Source of the DNA: Dyella choica
Lineage (GTDB): Bacteria; Pseudomonadota; Gammaproteobacteria; Xanthomonadales; Rhodanobacteraceae
Direction of reading: 5' to 3'
NCBI RefSeq assembly: GCF_003977665.1
Contig: NZ_RYYV01000002.1
Coordinates: 124,001-188,000, forward strand
Length of the DNA: 64,000 nucleotides
Below the pieces are notes generated by a model. The model worked only from the letters and a program-made list of their open reading frames with translations, made no database searches and was not told the DNA's origin. Both the position numbers and the translations under genes were made by a program. Shown here one piece after another: positions 8,394 to 16,980 of this stretch. Position 1 is the stretch's first letter. The number at the start of each line of letters is the position of its first letter.

Positions 8394-9857
8394 ATGGCGA
8401 AATGGCGCAGGGCTCGCGGTGCGCTGTCGATCGTACTTGCCCTCGCCTGCAGTCCATGCGCCGCAGAGACGTTGTCCAGGCAGGATGTGGCCGCCATCGA
8501 GCATGGCCTGGTACCGCGCGTCATCGTGGCCGGGACAGCCGAAGGCCCTCGTGAATTGCACGAACGGATGAAGCAAACGACAACGCCTAGCTTGAGCGTG
8601 GCGTTGTTTCGTGGCGGCGAGGTGATTTGGGCGCAAGGCTATGGAACGGCAGCCCCCGGGCATCCCGTTGACGTGCATACCCGCTTCCAGGCGGCATCGA
8701 TCAGCAAATCGGTAACGGCATTCGCCACGCTGATGTTGGTCGACGCCAACCGTCTTGATCTGGATCGAGATGTGAACGACTATCTCAAAAGCTGGAAGAT
8801 CCCTGCCAGCCCCCTGACGCGCAGCGAGAAGGTGACTATTCGCCGCCTGCTGAGCCATATCGCGGGCCTTAACGTCGATGGATTCCCCGGCTATGAGAAG
8901 TCAGCGAAGATTCCCGACGCAGCGGGTGTTCTGGACGGGAAGGGAAACAGTCCTGCCCTGAAGGTCGAAGCCGTTCCGGGAACACGGTATTCGTATTCAG
9001 GTGGCGGCTACGTCGTGTTGCAGAAGTTGATCGAGGATCAATCGGGCTTGTCATTCGCGCAGTACATGCGAAGCCGCCTGCTCTCGCCGCTGCACATGGA
9101 CGACAGTACGTTCGATTCCAACCCTTCGGGTGATGTCAGCCTGGCGTACGACTTCAAGGGAAAGCCTTATCCCGGCGGCTGGCACGTCTATCCGGAGCTG
9201 GGGCCTGCCGGGCTATGGACCACGCCATCGGATCTTGCAAAATTTTCACAGGCGCTGCAGGACGCGATCGATGGCGCAAAGGGTGCGCTGCTACCTCAAT
9301 CGCTGGCCCGGCAAATGATCGTGCCCAGCGGCATTGCCGGCGGTGGAGATGGCTACGGTCTGGGCATTGAAGTACAAGGCAGCGGCAAGGATGCACGTTA
9401 CGGTCATGGCGGAAGCAATGCCGGGTTCAAGAGCGAGTGGTATTTCTTTCCCGAGCGAAAGCTCGGCCTGGTGGTGATGACGAACTCGGAGAATGGCCGT
9501 GTCGTCCGCAACGAACTGATGCGTTCGATTTCGAACAAATATGAGTTGGGCCTGTTCCCCCCGCGCACCGTCACCCGTATCGATATCGAGCGCGACAAGT
9601 TGATGGCGCTGGCTGGCAGTTATCGCTACAAGGACGAGGATGAAGAAGTTCCTTTTCGCGTTACCGTCACTGACGAGGGTGACGTCACCCTGGAAAACCT
9701 GGGCAATGGCAAGGTCAATCATCTGATGGCGATCGGGTCCGATGCTTTCATCGATCCCGACACGGGAGAGGAGGCCAGCGTCGTTCGCGAAGCAAAGACG
9801 GGCAAGATTCAATCGTTGCTATACGACCGCGAAGACACGCTGACGAGAGTGCGTTGA
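8394..9857 (+). CDS. Exported class C beta-lactamase-like serine hydrolase
   Basis: Penicillin-binding-protein/beta-lactamase (class C, EstB-like) fold hydrolase of 487 residues. An N-terminal signal peptide (about residues 1-24, ending near CAAE) sends it to the periplasm. The SxxK motif is SISK, the second-motif tyrosine is in YSYSGGGY, and the KTG-equivalent is HGG (YGHGGSNAG). A C-terminal extension of about 110 residues follows the catalytic domain, as in many serine hydrolases of unknown substrate. The start at 8394 is preferred because it places a normal signal sequence; the upstream 35 residues lack character. Substrate could be a peptide, ester or D-amino-acid compound. There is no adjacent AmpR-type regulator, so an inducible AmpC role is unlikely. 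Confidence 0.85.
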   Translation: MAKWRRARGALSIVLALACSPCAAETLSRQDVAAIEHGLVPRVIVAGTAEGPRELHERMKQTTTPSLSVALFRGGEVIWAQGYGTAAPGHPVDVHTRFQAASISKSVTAFATLMLVDANRLDLDRDVNDYLKSWKIPASPLTRSEKVTIRRLLSHIAGLNVDGFPGYEKSAKIPDAAGVLDGKGNSPALKVEAVPGTRYSYSGGGYVVLQKLIEDQSGLSFAQYMRSRLLSPLHMDDSTFDSNPSGDVSLAYDFKGKPYPGGWHVYPELGPAGLWTTPSDLAKFSQALQDAIDGAKGALLPQSLARQMIVPSGIAGGGDGYGLGIEVQGSGKDARYGHGGSNAGFKSEWYFFPERKLGLVVMTNSENGRVVRNELMRSISNKYELGLFPPRTVTRIDIERDKLMALAGSYRYKDEDEEVPFRVTVTDEGDVTLENLGNGKVNHLMAIGSDAFIDPDTGEEASVVREAKTGKIQSLLYDREDTLTRVR

Positions 9858-9893
9858 CGGAGGGGGCTTACTGTGGCTAGCGACTCGCTGAAT

Positions 9894-11270
9894 TTATGCG
9901 CTGCAGGCAGCGATCAAGGCCACGGCACGCTCGATGTCCTTGTGCGTCGTGGGTGCGCCGACGGACAAACGCAGCGCACCCACGGTAGCGGCACGCCCCA
10001 CGCAGTTGCGAAACGCCTCAATACTGAAGCTGCCTTCAAGTTTGTCGAAGCAGCGCTCCACTCCCGTGGCATCGAGTCCGAATGCCTTTTCGGCCGCCCC
10101 GGGATTGCAGAAGCAGCCTCCCCGAATGGCGACGCCATGCTCGCGCGCTAGCCGCTCGACATGTTCGTAGGGCAGAACGCAGCCGTCGTTCCGCAGCACG
10201 TTGAAGGCGACGATACCGCCCCGCCGCTCCATACCCAGAGGGCCATACAGGCGTACCAGCGGCACTCCATTGCGATGTCGCAATGCCGCTACAAGTCCCA
10301 GGAAATGCCGCGTATGAGACTGAATATGGGCACGCAAGTGTCGGCGCGGCATCTGGGCGAGAAAGGCGAATCCGGATTCGATGGCGGCGAGGTCGAGAAA
10401 ATTGGGGGTTCCGTCCTCGAATGCCTCGTGCCCAGGCTTGAGGGTGTGCCGCCCGTGTGCGACGGACACGAACTCCACCGTACCACCCGAAAACCACGGC
10501 CTGCGAAGGCGAGCCAAGGCCGACCTTTTCGCTATCAATGCGCCGACGCCGGTCGGCAGACCGAATAGCTTGTAGAACGAACACACGACGAAGTCTGCGG
10601 CATGCTTCCTCAGGCTGAGCGCGCCGGATGGGCCGGCCGCTGCCGCATCGACCAGGACATCGCATCCGAGTGCCCGGGCCTCTTCGATGAGTGACAGGTC
10701 GTGAAGCACTCCAGAAAAATTGGACTGCTGCGGGAATGCGAACAAGCCCTCGCCCTGTCGATCGACGCTCGCCCGCAGGCTCGCCGATCCGCGATCGAGC
10801 CTCAGTTCCGTATCCAGCGGCAACACGCTGATGGCTGCCTGGGCGCGCCGGGCAAATTCCCGAATGCCGTTGACCGAATTGTGGTTGTCGGCCGAGAGGA
10901 TGAGTCCGCGCTGCAACGAAAATCGATAGCTCTCGGCGACGAGCTTGATGGCTGCCGTCGCGTTGGCGGTAAAGCAGACATCGTAGATGTCCGGATCAGC
11001 ATCGAAGAACGCGAGCGTTGCGGCACGGGCCGCCGCCTGCACGGCAGCGCTGTTGCGGGACGCCAGATGCTCCGAGTGGGGATTGCCGAAAATCCCGTGC
11101 GCCAGCCGCTCTCCCTGCGCTCGTACCTGCGAGGCACCGTACAGCGCGCTCGCCGCGTAATCGAGGTAGGCGATGCCGGCGGTGTCCAGACGCGCGAATT
11201 CGCTGGCGCGAAGAGCGGCGAAGTCGAAGGCATCGGCCGCATCGATGGGTTCCATGGCATGAGTCAGCAT
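9894..11270 (-). CDS. PLP-dependent aminotransferase class V (cysteine-desulfurase / MoCo-sulfurase-like)
   Basis: Cytosolic fold-type I PLP enzyme of 458 residues, expected to act on sulfur amino acids. Visible features include YLDYAASALYG near the start, NPHSEH, the TANAT segment, ADNHNSV, DAAAAGPS (PLP-ring Asp) and the Schiff-base lysine in CSFYKLFGLPTGVG. C-terminal GGCFCNPGAAEK resembles the cysteine-containing segment of molybdenum-cofactor sulfurases. The start at 11270 is chosen because it overlaps the upstream rhodanese-like stop (ATGCTGA), implying coupling; the longer reading has an Arg-rich shadow translation. It is the last gene of a five-gene minus-strand operon with YeeE/YedE transporters and sulfurtransferases, which suggests it supplies or consumes persulfide sulfur. 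Confidence 0.88.
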   Translation of the reverse strand: MLTHAMEPIDAADAFDFAALRASEFARLDTAGIAYLDYAASALYGASQVRAQGERLAHGIFGNPHSEHLASRNSAAVQAAARAATLAFFDADPDIYDVCFTANATAAIKLVAESYRFSLQRGLILSADNHNSVNGIREFARRAQAAISVLPLDTELRLDRGSASLRASVDRQGEGLFAFPQQSNFSGVLHDLSLIEEARALGCDVLVDAAAAGPSGALSLRKHAADFVVCSFYKLFGLPTGVGALIAKRSALARLRRPWFSGGTVEFVSVAHGRHTLKPGHEAFEDGTPNFLDLAAIESGFAFLAQMPRRHLRAHIQSHTRHFLGLVAALRHRNGVPLVRLYGPLGMERRGGIVAFNVLRNDGCVLPYEHVERLAREHGVAIRGGCFCNPGAAEKAFGLDATGVERCFDKLEGSFSIEAFRNCVGRAATVGALRLSVGAPTTHKDIERAVALIAACSA

Positions 11271-11848
11271 CCACGCCTCCGCGAGCCGCGCCCGATCTGC
11301 GCCGTAGCCGCAACTTCGCCCTCCTGCCCGCCTCCAATCCGGGGAGAGCCGCCGAAGTAGTGGCTCAATTCCGCGATCCGTGCGCGCTCCGCAGGCGAGG
11401 CGTTTGCCGACAGCAACGGACTCAGGACCTCTTCGCGCCAGTCGGCAAGGCCACCCGGCACGAACACCGCGTGGGTCACGCCGAGCGAGCGCAGCATGAC
11501 CCAGGCCTGCCCGGCATGCGCCCCTTCCTGCGAGTAAAGGACGATCATCTGGCCGGGCGCAAAGCGCAGCTTCGCCAACTGGTCGATCGGCACGTTCTCC
11601 GCCGTCGGGATCGCGCCGGCGTGGAACTCGGCCGGCGAGCGCACATCGATGACGCGAAGTCCGGGTCGGCGATCGCGTATCCACTCGGCAAGCTGGCGAG
11701 CGCTGACGTGGTCGGAGCCTTCATCGATCGCACGGGCGATCGAATCCAGATCCAGCCCTCGCTGCTGCGTGCGCAATGGGCTACCCGCGAAAGGCGCCCC
11801 CAAGCCCAATGCAAGCGCACTGATGCCCAGCCGTCGCAGGATCTTCAT
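11264..11848 (-). CDS. Rhodanese-fold protein lacking the catalytic cysteine
   Basis: Single rhodanese domain, 194 residues, with an N-terminal hydrophobic signal-like segment (ILRRLGISALALGLGAPFAGS). The fold is recognisable from VIDVRSPAEFHAGAIPTAENVPIDQL and the GLADWREEVLSP end. The loop that should carry the catalytic Cys reads LYSQEGAHAGQAW, with Ser in place of Cys, so persulfide chemistry is not expected. The start at 11848 overlaps the stop of the upstream YeeE gene (ATGA), and its own stop overlaps the aminotransferase start. It may be a binding or regulatory partner that delivers sulfur between the exported sulfurtransferase and the membrane proteins. The Ser substitution is seen directly; the role is inference. 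Confidence 0.85.
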   Translation of the reverse strand: MKILRRLGISALALGLGAPFAGSPLRTQQRGLDLDSIARAIDEGSDHVSARQLAEWIRDRRPGLRVIDVRSPAEFHAGAIPTAENVPIDQLAKLRFAPGQMIVLYSQEGAHAGQAWVMLRSLGVTHAVFVPGGLADWREEVLSPLLSANASPAERARIAELSHYFGGSPRIGGGQEGEVAATAQIGRGSRRRGC

Positions 11849-12384
11849 CGTCTTGCCTCCCACTTCGCGACCCATGCCAAGATCGAAACGGCGACCAGCG
11901 TGACCAGCGCGACCACGACCCCGTAAGGCAGGCCCGTGAGGCGCTGGAGTGTCAATGGGCCGTATGGCGTCGAGCGGTAGAGAGGTTCGATCGCGGGGAA
12001 GGCCAAACCGACCAGCAGCACGCCAGCGAACAGCCCGAGCATCGTCGCAGCACCTTCGATGCGGCCGCTGGCCAGCGCGACACAGGACGTGCCCGGACAC
12101 AAGCCGCTCAGCACAAAGCCGAGTCCGAAGACCAGGCCGCCGACGAGTTGCGGTAGCAGGTACGTTTCAGGCACATAGAACGTACCGGGATCAAATAGGC
12201 CCAGTCGCCCGCCCCAGAAAACACCAAGCATCGCGGTCAGCATCGCGCTCAGCATCACCTTGAGGACGGTGAAATCCCGCAGATAGAACTGGCCGGCGAG
12301 CTTCGGCGGATCGCCCAGGCCGGCGCATTCGAGCGCCCAGCCGAATGCCATGCCGATGCCTCCTGCAATCAGCAGATCGTTCAT
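11845..12384 (-). CDS. YeeE/YedE family membrane protein (sulfur transport), second copy
   Basis: Integral inner-membrane protein of 179 residues with about five hydrophobic helices. It carries the YeeE/YedE signature GLCPGTSC (conserved Cys next to Gly-Pro) after GLVFGLGFVLSG. Members of this family import thiosulfate or move sulfur species across the membrane using conserved Cys residues. The start at 12384 overlaps the upstream gene's stop by 4 bases, and its stop overlaps the next start by 4 bases, so it is translationally coupled on both sides. The paired shorter paralogue upstream suggests that two half-size proteins together form the transporter, as in split YeeE/YedE systems. Confidence 0.87.
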   Translation of the reverse strand: MNDLLIAGGIGMAFGWALECAGLGDPPKLAGQFYLRDFTVLKVMLSAMLTAMLGVFWGGRLGLFDPGTFYVPETYLLPQLVGGLVFGLGFVLSGLCPGTSCVALASGRIEGAATMLGLFAGVLLVGLAFPAIEPLYRSTPYGPLTLQRLTGLPYGVVVALVTLVAVSILAWVAKWEARR

Positions 12385-12890
12385 GGCCAGAGCCTGCGCA
12401 CGAGCGGCGCGACGAGGAAGCCGGCGAGGAACAGTGCCAGCATGAAGATCCAGGCGCCGACACTCAGCAGTGCACCGCCACTCAACGCGAGGCCGCTGGT
12501 GCAGCCTCGCGCCAGCGTTGCCCCGACGCCCATCAACAGTCCGCCTGCGAGGCCAGCGAACAGCCTGCCGCCAGATGGACGGGCGGCGCGGACGAAAGTC
12601 AGTCGTGTTCGTCCTGCCAGAGCCGCCGATGCGGCGGCGCCGGCCAGCACCCCGATGATTTCGACGACAAGCCAGGCAGTCCACGGCGAACCGTCCTGGA
12701 GATAGCTGCGAAAGTAGGTGCTATGCGCAGCCGTTTCCGGCGAGACTGCGACGACAACACCACTCGCCACGCTCGCGAATGCACCGGACGCTCCCAACCC
12801 CTGCCCGGTCAGCGCGAAACAGGTGAGCAGCACCAGTCCCAGGCACACGCCGGTCGCATGGGGTTCGGCATAGGGACGTAGCGGGTGCAT
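12381..12890 (-). CDS. YeeE/YedE family membrane protein (sulfur transport), first copy
   Basis: Inner-membrane protein of 169 residues with several hydrophobic helices and the family motif GGLLMGVGATLARGCTSG, in which the Cys of ARGCTSG is the conserved sulfur-relay cysteine. Start at 12890 is chosen because it follows the upstream sulfurtransferase stop within two bases and gives the normal length of a half YeeE/YedE protein. It is coupled by ATGA overlap to the second YeeE copy. Together with the sulfurtransferase encoded just upstream it probably handles thiosulfate or persulfide at the inner membrane. Confidence 0.87.
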   Translation of the reverse strand: MHPLRPYAEPHATGVCLGLVLLTCFALTGQGLGASGAFASVASGVVVAVSPETAAHSTYFRSYLQDGSPWTAWLVVEIIGVLAGAAASAALAGRTRLTFVRAARPSGGRLFAGLAGGLLMGVGATLARGCTSGLALSGGALLSVGAWIFMLALFLAGFLVAPLVRRLWP

Positions 12891-12892
12891 CG

Positions 12893-13816
12893 TCAGCGCT
12901 CCACCGGCAGATTGCGCATCGTCCAGTCTTCGAATGAACCGTCGTACAGCACGGCATCGATCCCTATAGCACGCGCCGCGAACAGCACCGCTGTTCCCTG
13001 CTGGCCGATGTGGCAATAAGCAATCACCCGATCGCCCGGCTTGACGCCGGCCTTGCGGAACAAGGCCAGCAGTTCGGCCGGCTTCTTCAGAGTCAGATCG
13101 TCGTTGGTGATGCTGGTGAAGGGCAGATTGCGCGCACCGGGAATATGACCGCGGCGGTGGTGGCCATCCGCACCGCTCTCTTCGAGGCCGTCGTAGTACA
13201 TCGTGGCACGCGCATCAATTAGCACATAACCCGGTTGCCTGGCGTGCGCTTGCACGAACGCGGCATCGACGATGGTTGGCTGAAGGTTGAAGGGCGTCAG
13301 CGTTCCCGGCGGTGTGACTGCGGTGGCCCGGTCGGTCAGGGGGCGACCCTCGCGGCGCCACTTCGGAATGCCGCCGTCAAGCAGGTCGGCATGCGCTCCC
13401 AGCCCGGCCGATTGCAGCGTGAACCATATCCGCGTCGCCGTGGAGACCTGCTGGTTTGCGAAGTACACCACGACGCGGGAGCCGTCGGAGATGCCAAGGC
13501 CCTGCAGTCGCTGGCGCAGTTCCGGCGCGGTCGGCATTTCCAGCGAAAGCTCGCCCGACGTGGCGGCGACGTCGTCAAGACTGACGAAGCGCGCGCCAGG
13601 AATGTGCGCGGACTTGTACTGCGACTCTTCGCCGACCTGCAGCAGCACGAGGTTCGGGTCGTGCAGGTGACTTTCCAGCCACGCCGTGGATACCCATGGC
13701 TCGGCTTGTGCTGTGGTCTGCTCAGAGGTTTGCGCGTGCGTACGGTACGGCAGGGTCGCTGATCCGACGAGGATCGCAAACGCAATGGCAGTCTTCGCCA
13801 GAACCTTGATCTGCAT
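12893..13816 (-). CDS. Exported tandem-rhodanese sulfurtransferase
   Basis: Thiosulfate or 3-mercaptopyruvate sulfurtransferase of 307 residues with an N-terminal signal peptide (about residues 1-28, ending near THAQ), so it works in the periplasm. Two rhodanese domains are visible. The first (VLLQVGEESQYKSAHIPGARF ... VVVYFANQQVSTATRIW) lacks Cys at the active-site loop, as is usual for the inert N-terminal domain. The second ends in VIAYCHIGQQGTA, where Cys is the nucleophile. The first Met is preceded by GGGAGAAGCC. It leads the sulfur operon and is divergent from a LytS-type kinase gene about 150 bases away. Substrate preference between thiosulfate and mercaptopyruvate cannot be decided. 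Confidence 0.88.
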   Translation of the reverse strand: MQIKVLAKTAIAFAILVGSATLPYRTHAQTSEQTTAQAEPWVSTAWLESHLHDPNLVLLQVGEESQYKSAHIPGARFVSLDDVAATSGELSLEMPTAPELRQRLQGLGISDGSRVVVYFANQQVSTATRIWFTLQSAGLGAHADLLDGGIPKWRREGRPLTDRATAVTPPGTLTPFNLQPTIVDAAFVQAHARQPGYVLIDARATMYYDGLEESGADGHHRRGHIPGARNLPFTSITNDDLTLKKPAELLALFRKAGVKPGDRVIAYCHIGQQGTAVLFAARAIGIDAVLYDGSFEDWTMRNLPVER

Positions 13817-13969
13817 GGCTTCTCCCGATTTAGTGTGTGCGACAGATATAGAGCACGCAGGTGCACAGCGGGATGGGCATGCGACGGAACCGGTCGGCAA
13901 TGCGATGAAACGGTCCAGGCGCGGATGGTTCGTGTGCGCGATTGCGCGTGCTTTGCTAACGTGTCACGC

Positions 13970-15169
13970 ATGGATTATCCCAACGACGACTTGCATGCCC
14001 GACTGCCGCGTAGCGTGTTGTCGGATCTGGGGGGCTGGACGCTCTACCAGAACTTCCGCACCTTCACCTGGCCCTGGTTGCTGCGCCGGGGAATCGTGTC
14101 GTGGCCGCTGGCGGTCCTCGCCGGCTGCACGTATGCCACCTGGCATGCGTCGGGCATGAATGCATGGGGCGACTGGCCTGGACTGGCGCTCCGGGCTTGC
14201 ATCGCGTCGCTGATCGCGGTTTCGGCCGGCCCCTTGTTCGCCACGTTGATTCGGCGCTGGCGTCTGCCGCTCGTCGTGGAGCGCACGCTGGTGTTGCTGG
14301 CGATCCTGTCCGGGCTCTGGATCGGGGTCATCGCCCTGGACGGGGTGGGCACCTATCACGCTCATCTTATGCAGGCCTATGCCGGGCGCCCCATGGGGCC
14401 GAACCTGCTCGGCCAAGCCGTTTCAAATTTTCTCGCCACCACCATCGACGCGTCCTTCTTGGTACTGATCGTCGCGGGCGGAGGCTTCGCAGCCCTCTAC
14501 TATCTCGGCGAACAGCGACGCATTGCCCAGTACGCAGCCGCTCGCCAGATCGAAAACCTGCGCGCGGAACGGAACGCAGCCGACATGCGACTGGCCCTCC
14601 TGCAGGCGCAGGTCGAACCGCATTTCCTCTTCAATACGCTGGCGTCGGTGCGGTCATTGATCGCCAGCGAACCCGAGCGCGCGGCAAGAACCATCGACGC
14701 GCTGGCGGCGTATCTGCGCATCGCGTTGCCGCGCATCCGCACAACAGGCATCGAAGAAGCCACGCTCGGTCGCCAGATCGATCTGTGCCTGGGCTATCTT
14801 GAGATCATGAAGGTCCGTACAGCTGGCCGCATCGAGGTTCACGTCGACGCGAACGATGAGGTGCGGGCCATGCCCTTCCCGCCCTTGATCCTGCTGACGC
14901 TGGTGGAGAACGCGATGACCCACGGCATCGAGCCGAAACCCGGCCCCGGCATGATCGCGATCATCGCAAGTGTCGCGGATGGATTCTTAAGCGTGAGCGT
15001 CGAGGACGATGGCCGGGGCTTGCAACCCGGCACCACGCCCGGCCTGGGCCTTGCGAATGTTCGCGCCCAGCTCCGCGATCGTTTCGGAACAGCTGCGCGT
15101 TTCGACATCGCGTCACGTGCCGGAAGCGGGGTGAGCGCACGCATCCATATTCCGCTCTCCTTCCCATGA
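13970..15169 (+). CDS. Sensor histidine kinase, LytS/YehU type
   Basis: Inner-membrane sensor kinase of 399 residues. The N-terminal half has about four transmembrane helices (roughly residues 43-60, 73-95, 105-124 and 160-178). This is followed by a cytoplasmic His_kinase domain with the phosphoacceptor motif QVEPHFLFNTL (His218) and an HATPase domain (LVENAMTHGI, DDGRGL, GLGLANV). The start at 13970 is preferred since the upstream part of the frame is Cys- and Arg-rich. The gene overlaps the response-regulator gene by 4 bases. The divergent sulfur operon is a candidate target, but the stimulus is unknown. Confidence 0.9.
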   Translation: MDYPNDDLHARLPRSVLSDLGGWTLYQNFRTFTWPWLLRRGIVSWPLAVLAGCTYATWHASGMNAWGDWPGLALRACIASLIAVSAGPLFATLIRRWRLPLVVERTLVLLAILSGLWIGVIALDGVGTYHAHLMQAYAGRPMGPNLLGQAVSNFLATTIDASFLVLIVAGGGFAALYYLGEQRRIAQYAAARQIENLRAERNAADMRLALLQAQVEPHFLFNTLASVRSLIASEPERAARTIDALAAYLRIALPRIRTTGIEEATLGRQIDLCLGYLEIMKVRTAGRIEVHVDANDEVRAMPFPPLILLTLVENAMTHGIEPKPGPGMIAIIASVADGFLSVSVEDDGRGLQPGTTPGLGLANVRAQLRDRFGTAARFDIASRAGSGVSARIHIPLSFP

Positions 15170-15918
15170 CTGCACCCATCACGGCCCTGATCGCCGAAGA
15201 CGAAGAGCCGCAGCGAACTGAATTGCGCGGCATGTTGGCACGACTGTGGCCGGAACTGATCATCGTCGCGGAATGCGAGAATGGCATCAGCGCGCTCGAT
15301 GCTTGGACGTCGAAGAAACCAGATATTGCCTTCCTCGACATCCGCATGCCGGGACTTAGTGGCCTCGAGGTGGCGCGGCAAGCCGGAAGTCCAGCCCAGG
15401 TCGTCTTCATCACCGCCTATGACGAATTCGCGGTGAAGGCCTTCGATGCGGGCGCCATCGACTACCTGCTGAAACCGATCCGCACCGACCGTCTCACCGA
15501 AACGGTGGCACGTCTGCGCAGCCGTCAGAGCGCAACGCAAGTCGATCTGACAGCATTGATCGACAGCCTCACCGACCGGTTGAAGCCCGTGGAGACGATT
15601 ACCTGGATTACCGCCAGCATCGGCGACACTCTTCGTATGATCCATATCGGCGACGTCGTTCTGTTCCAGTCCGAGGAAAAGTACACGCGCGTTGCCACCG
15701 CCACCGATTCGGCATTCATCCGGACGCCATTGAAGGATTTGATGCCCAAGCTCGATCCTGAAGTCTTCTGGAGGGTTCATCGCAACGCCATCGTTCGCGT
15801 GTCGGCGATCCGGCAAGTCAAGCCGGATGGGGATGGCCGCTTGCTGGTCTGGCTGCATGGCATTATCGAGCCGCTGCGCGTGAGCGACGCGTTCCGCCAC
15901 CGCTTCCGCGCCATGTGA
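15166..15918 (+). CDS. LytTR-family response regulator
   Basis: Response regulator of 250 residues with an N-terminal receiver domain (phosphoacceptor Asp58 in IAFLDIRMPG, acidic pair ED at 11-12, and Lys in YLLKPI) and a C-terminal LytTR DNA-binding domain (VVLFQSEEKYTRV ... WRVHRNAIV). Start codon overlaps the kinase stop as ATGA, so the two are co-translated. It would be phosphorylated by the LytS-type kinase encoded upstream. LytTR proteins bind imperfect direct repeats; I did not identify such repeats. A strong intrinsic terminator follows 30 bases after the stop. Confidence 0.93.
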   Translation: MTAPITALIAEDEEPQRTELRGMLARLWPELIIVAECENGISALDAWTSKKPDIAFLDIRMPGLSGLEVARQAGSPAQVVFITAYDEFAVKAFDAGAIDYLLKPIRTDRLTETVARLRSRQSATQVDLTALIDSLTDRLKPVETITWITASIGDTLRMIHIGDVVLFQSEEKYTRVATATDSAFIRTPLKDLMPKLDPEVFWRVHRNAIVRVSAIRQVKPDGDGRLLVWLHGIIEPLRVSDAFRHRFRAM

Positions 15919-15948
15919 CCTGGCGTACCATATTCACAGGATGTGTCA

Positions 15949-15981
15949 AAAGCCCCGGCTCTGCCGGGGCTTTCTTTTTTT
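15949..15981 (+). terminator. Intrinsic terminator after the LytS/LytTR pair
   Basis: An 11-bp GC-rich stem AAAGCCCCGGC / GCCGGGGCTTT with a TCT loop is followed by CTTTTTTT. This is a textbook rho-independent terminator for the two-component operon. It may also serve the convergent hydrolase gene that ends at 16021. Confidence 0.93.
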
Positions 15982-16020
15982 CGTCTTGCTGCGCCGCCCA
16001 GTGAAAGGGCGCCGATACCG

Positions 16021-16848
16021 CTATCCCTTGATGAACTTCAGGATGTCTTCGTTGATGACGTCCGCGTGCGTCGTCGCCATGCCGTGGGAAAAACCCGGAT
16101 AGATCTTCAAGGTCGAGTTTTTGAGGAGCTTCGCGGCGCGCAACGCGGCATCCTGGTAAGGAACGACCTGGTCGTCATCGCCATGCATCACCAGGGCCGG
16201 CTGATGGATCTTCTCAAGGTCCGCGCTGAAGTCCGTCTCCGAGAAAGCCTTGATGCAATCGTAGTGTGCCTTGGTCCCCCCCATCATGCCCTGTCGCCAC
16301 CAATTACGGATGACGCCTTCGGAGACTTTCGCGCCAGGGCGATTGAACCCGTAGAAGGGCCCCGAAGGAATGTCCAGGAAGAATTGCGCCCGGTTCGCGA
16401 CGAGCGCATTCCTGAAGCCGTCGAAGACCTCCAGCGGCAGGCCATCGGGGTTGCTCGCATTCTTGACCATGATCGGGGTGACCGCGCCGATCAGCACGAT
16501 CTTGGATGTACGCTCGAGGCCATGGCGCGCCACGTAGGCCGCGACTTCGCCGCCGCCGGTCGAATGGCCGACATGGATGGCGTTGCGCAGGTCGAGCGCT
16601 TCCGTGAGCGCTGCCAGGTCCGCGGCATAGTGATCCATGTCATTGCCTTCAGCCGTCTGCGTGGAACGGCCATGGCCGCGGCGATCATGCGCGATCACCC
16701 GGTAGCCGTGCGCCAGGAAGAACAGCATCTGCGCGTCCCAGTCGTCCGACGATAGCGGCCAGCCGTGACTGAACACGATCGGCTGACCCGATCCCCAATC
16801 CTTGTAGAAAATCTCCACACCGTCTTTGGTCTTGATCTTGCCGCTCAT
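16021..16848 (-). CDS. Alpha/beta hydrolase, cofactor-free haloperoxidase-like
   Basis: Cytosolic alpha/beta hydrolase of 275 residues closely resembling the non-heme chloroperoxidase/arylesterase group. The oxyanion segment [11 protein letters not shown], nucleophile elbow GHSTGG (Ser96), acid in HGDDDQVVP and catalytic His in GFSHGM are all present. The start at 16848 is decided by a perfect GGAGGT Shine-Dalgarno six bases upstream of ATGAGC; the longer reading would bury that site. It is the first of four neighbouring hydrolase genes on this strand, each with its own Shine-Dalgarno or spacer, so a single operon is uncertain. In vivo such enzymes are esterases or lactonases; peroxidase activity is usually a side reaction. 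Confidence 0.9.
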   Translation of the reverse strand: MSGKIKTKDGVEIFYKDWGSGQPIVFSHGWPLSSDDWDAQMLFFLAHGYRVIAHDRRGHGRSTQTAEGNDMDHYAADLAALTEALDLRNAIHVGHSTGGGEVAAYVARHGLERTSKIVLIGAVTPIMVKNASNPDGLPLEVFDGFRNALVANRAQFFLDIPSGPFYGFNRPGAKVSEGVIRNWWRQGMMGGTKAHYDCIKAFSETDFSADLEKIHQPALVMHGDDDQVVPYQDAALRAAKLLKNSTLKIYPGFSHGMATTHADVINEDILKFIKG

Positions 16849-16980
16849 TTGGCGACCTCCCATCGAAACATCAGTTGATTTGCCCACGGCGGCCGTCCCT
16901 GTTCCGGCCGCCCTCTTGCGCCGCGACCTGCTGGCGATATCGTCTTGATGTTGCTCCAGCAGTCATGAAACCCACGTGCC

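Noticed and set aside
14839-15900. 353-codon minus-strand frame opposite the two-component genes
   Set aside because: Antisense to a confident kinase/regulator pair; no domain found.
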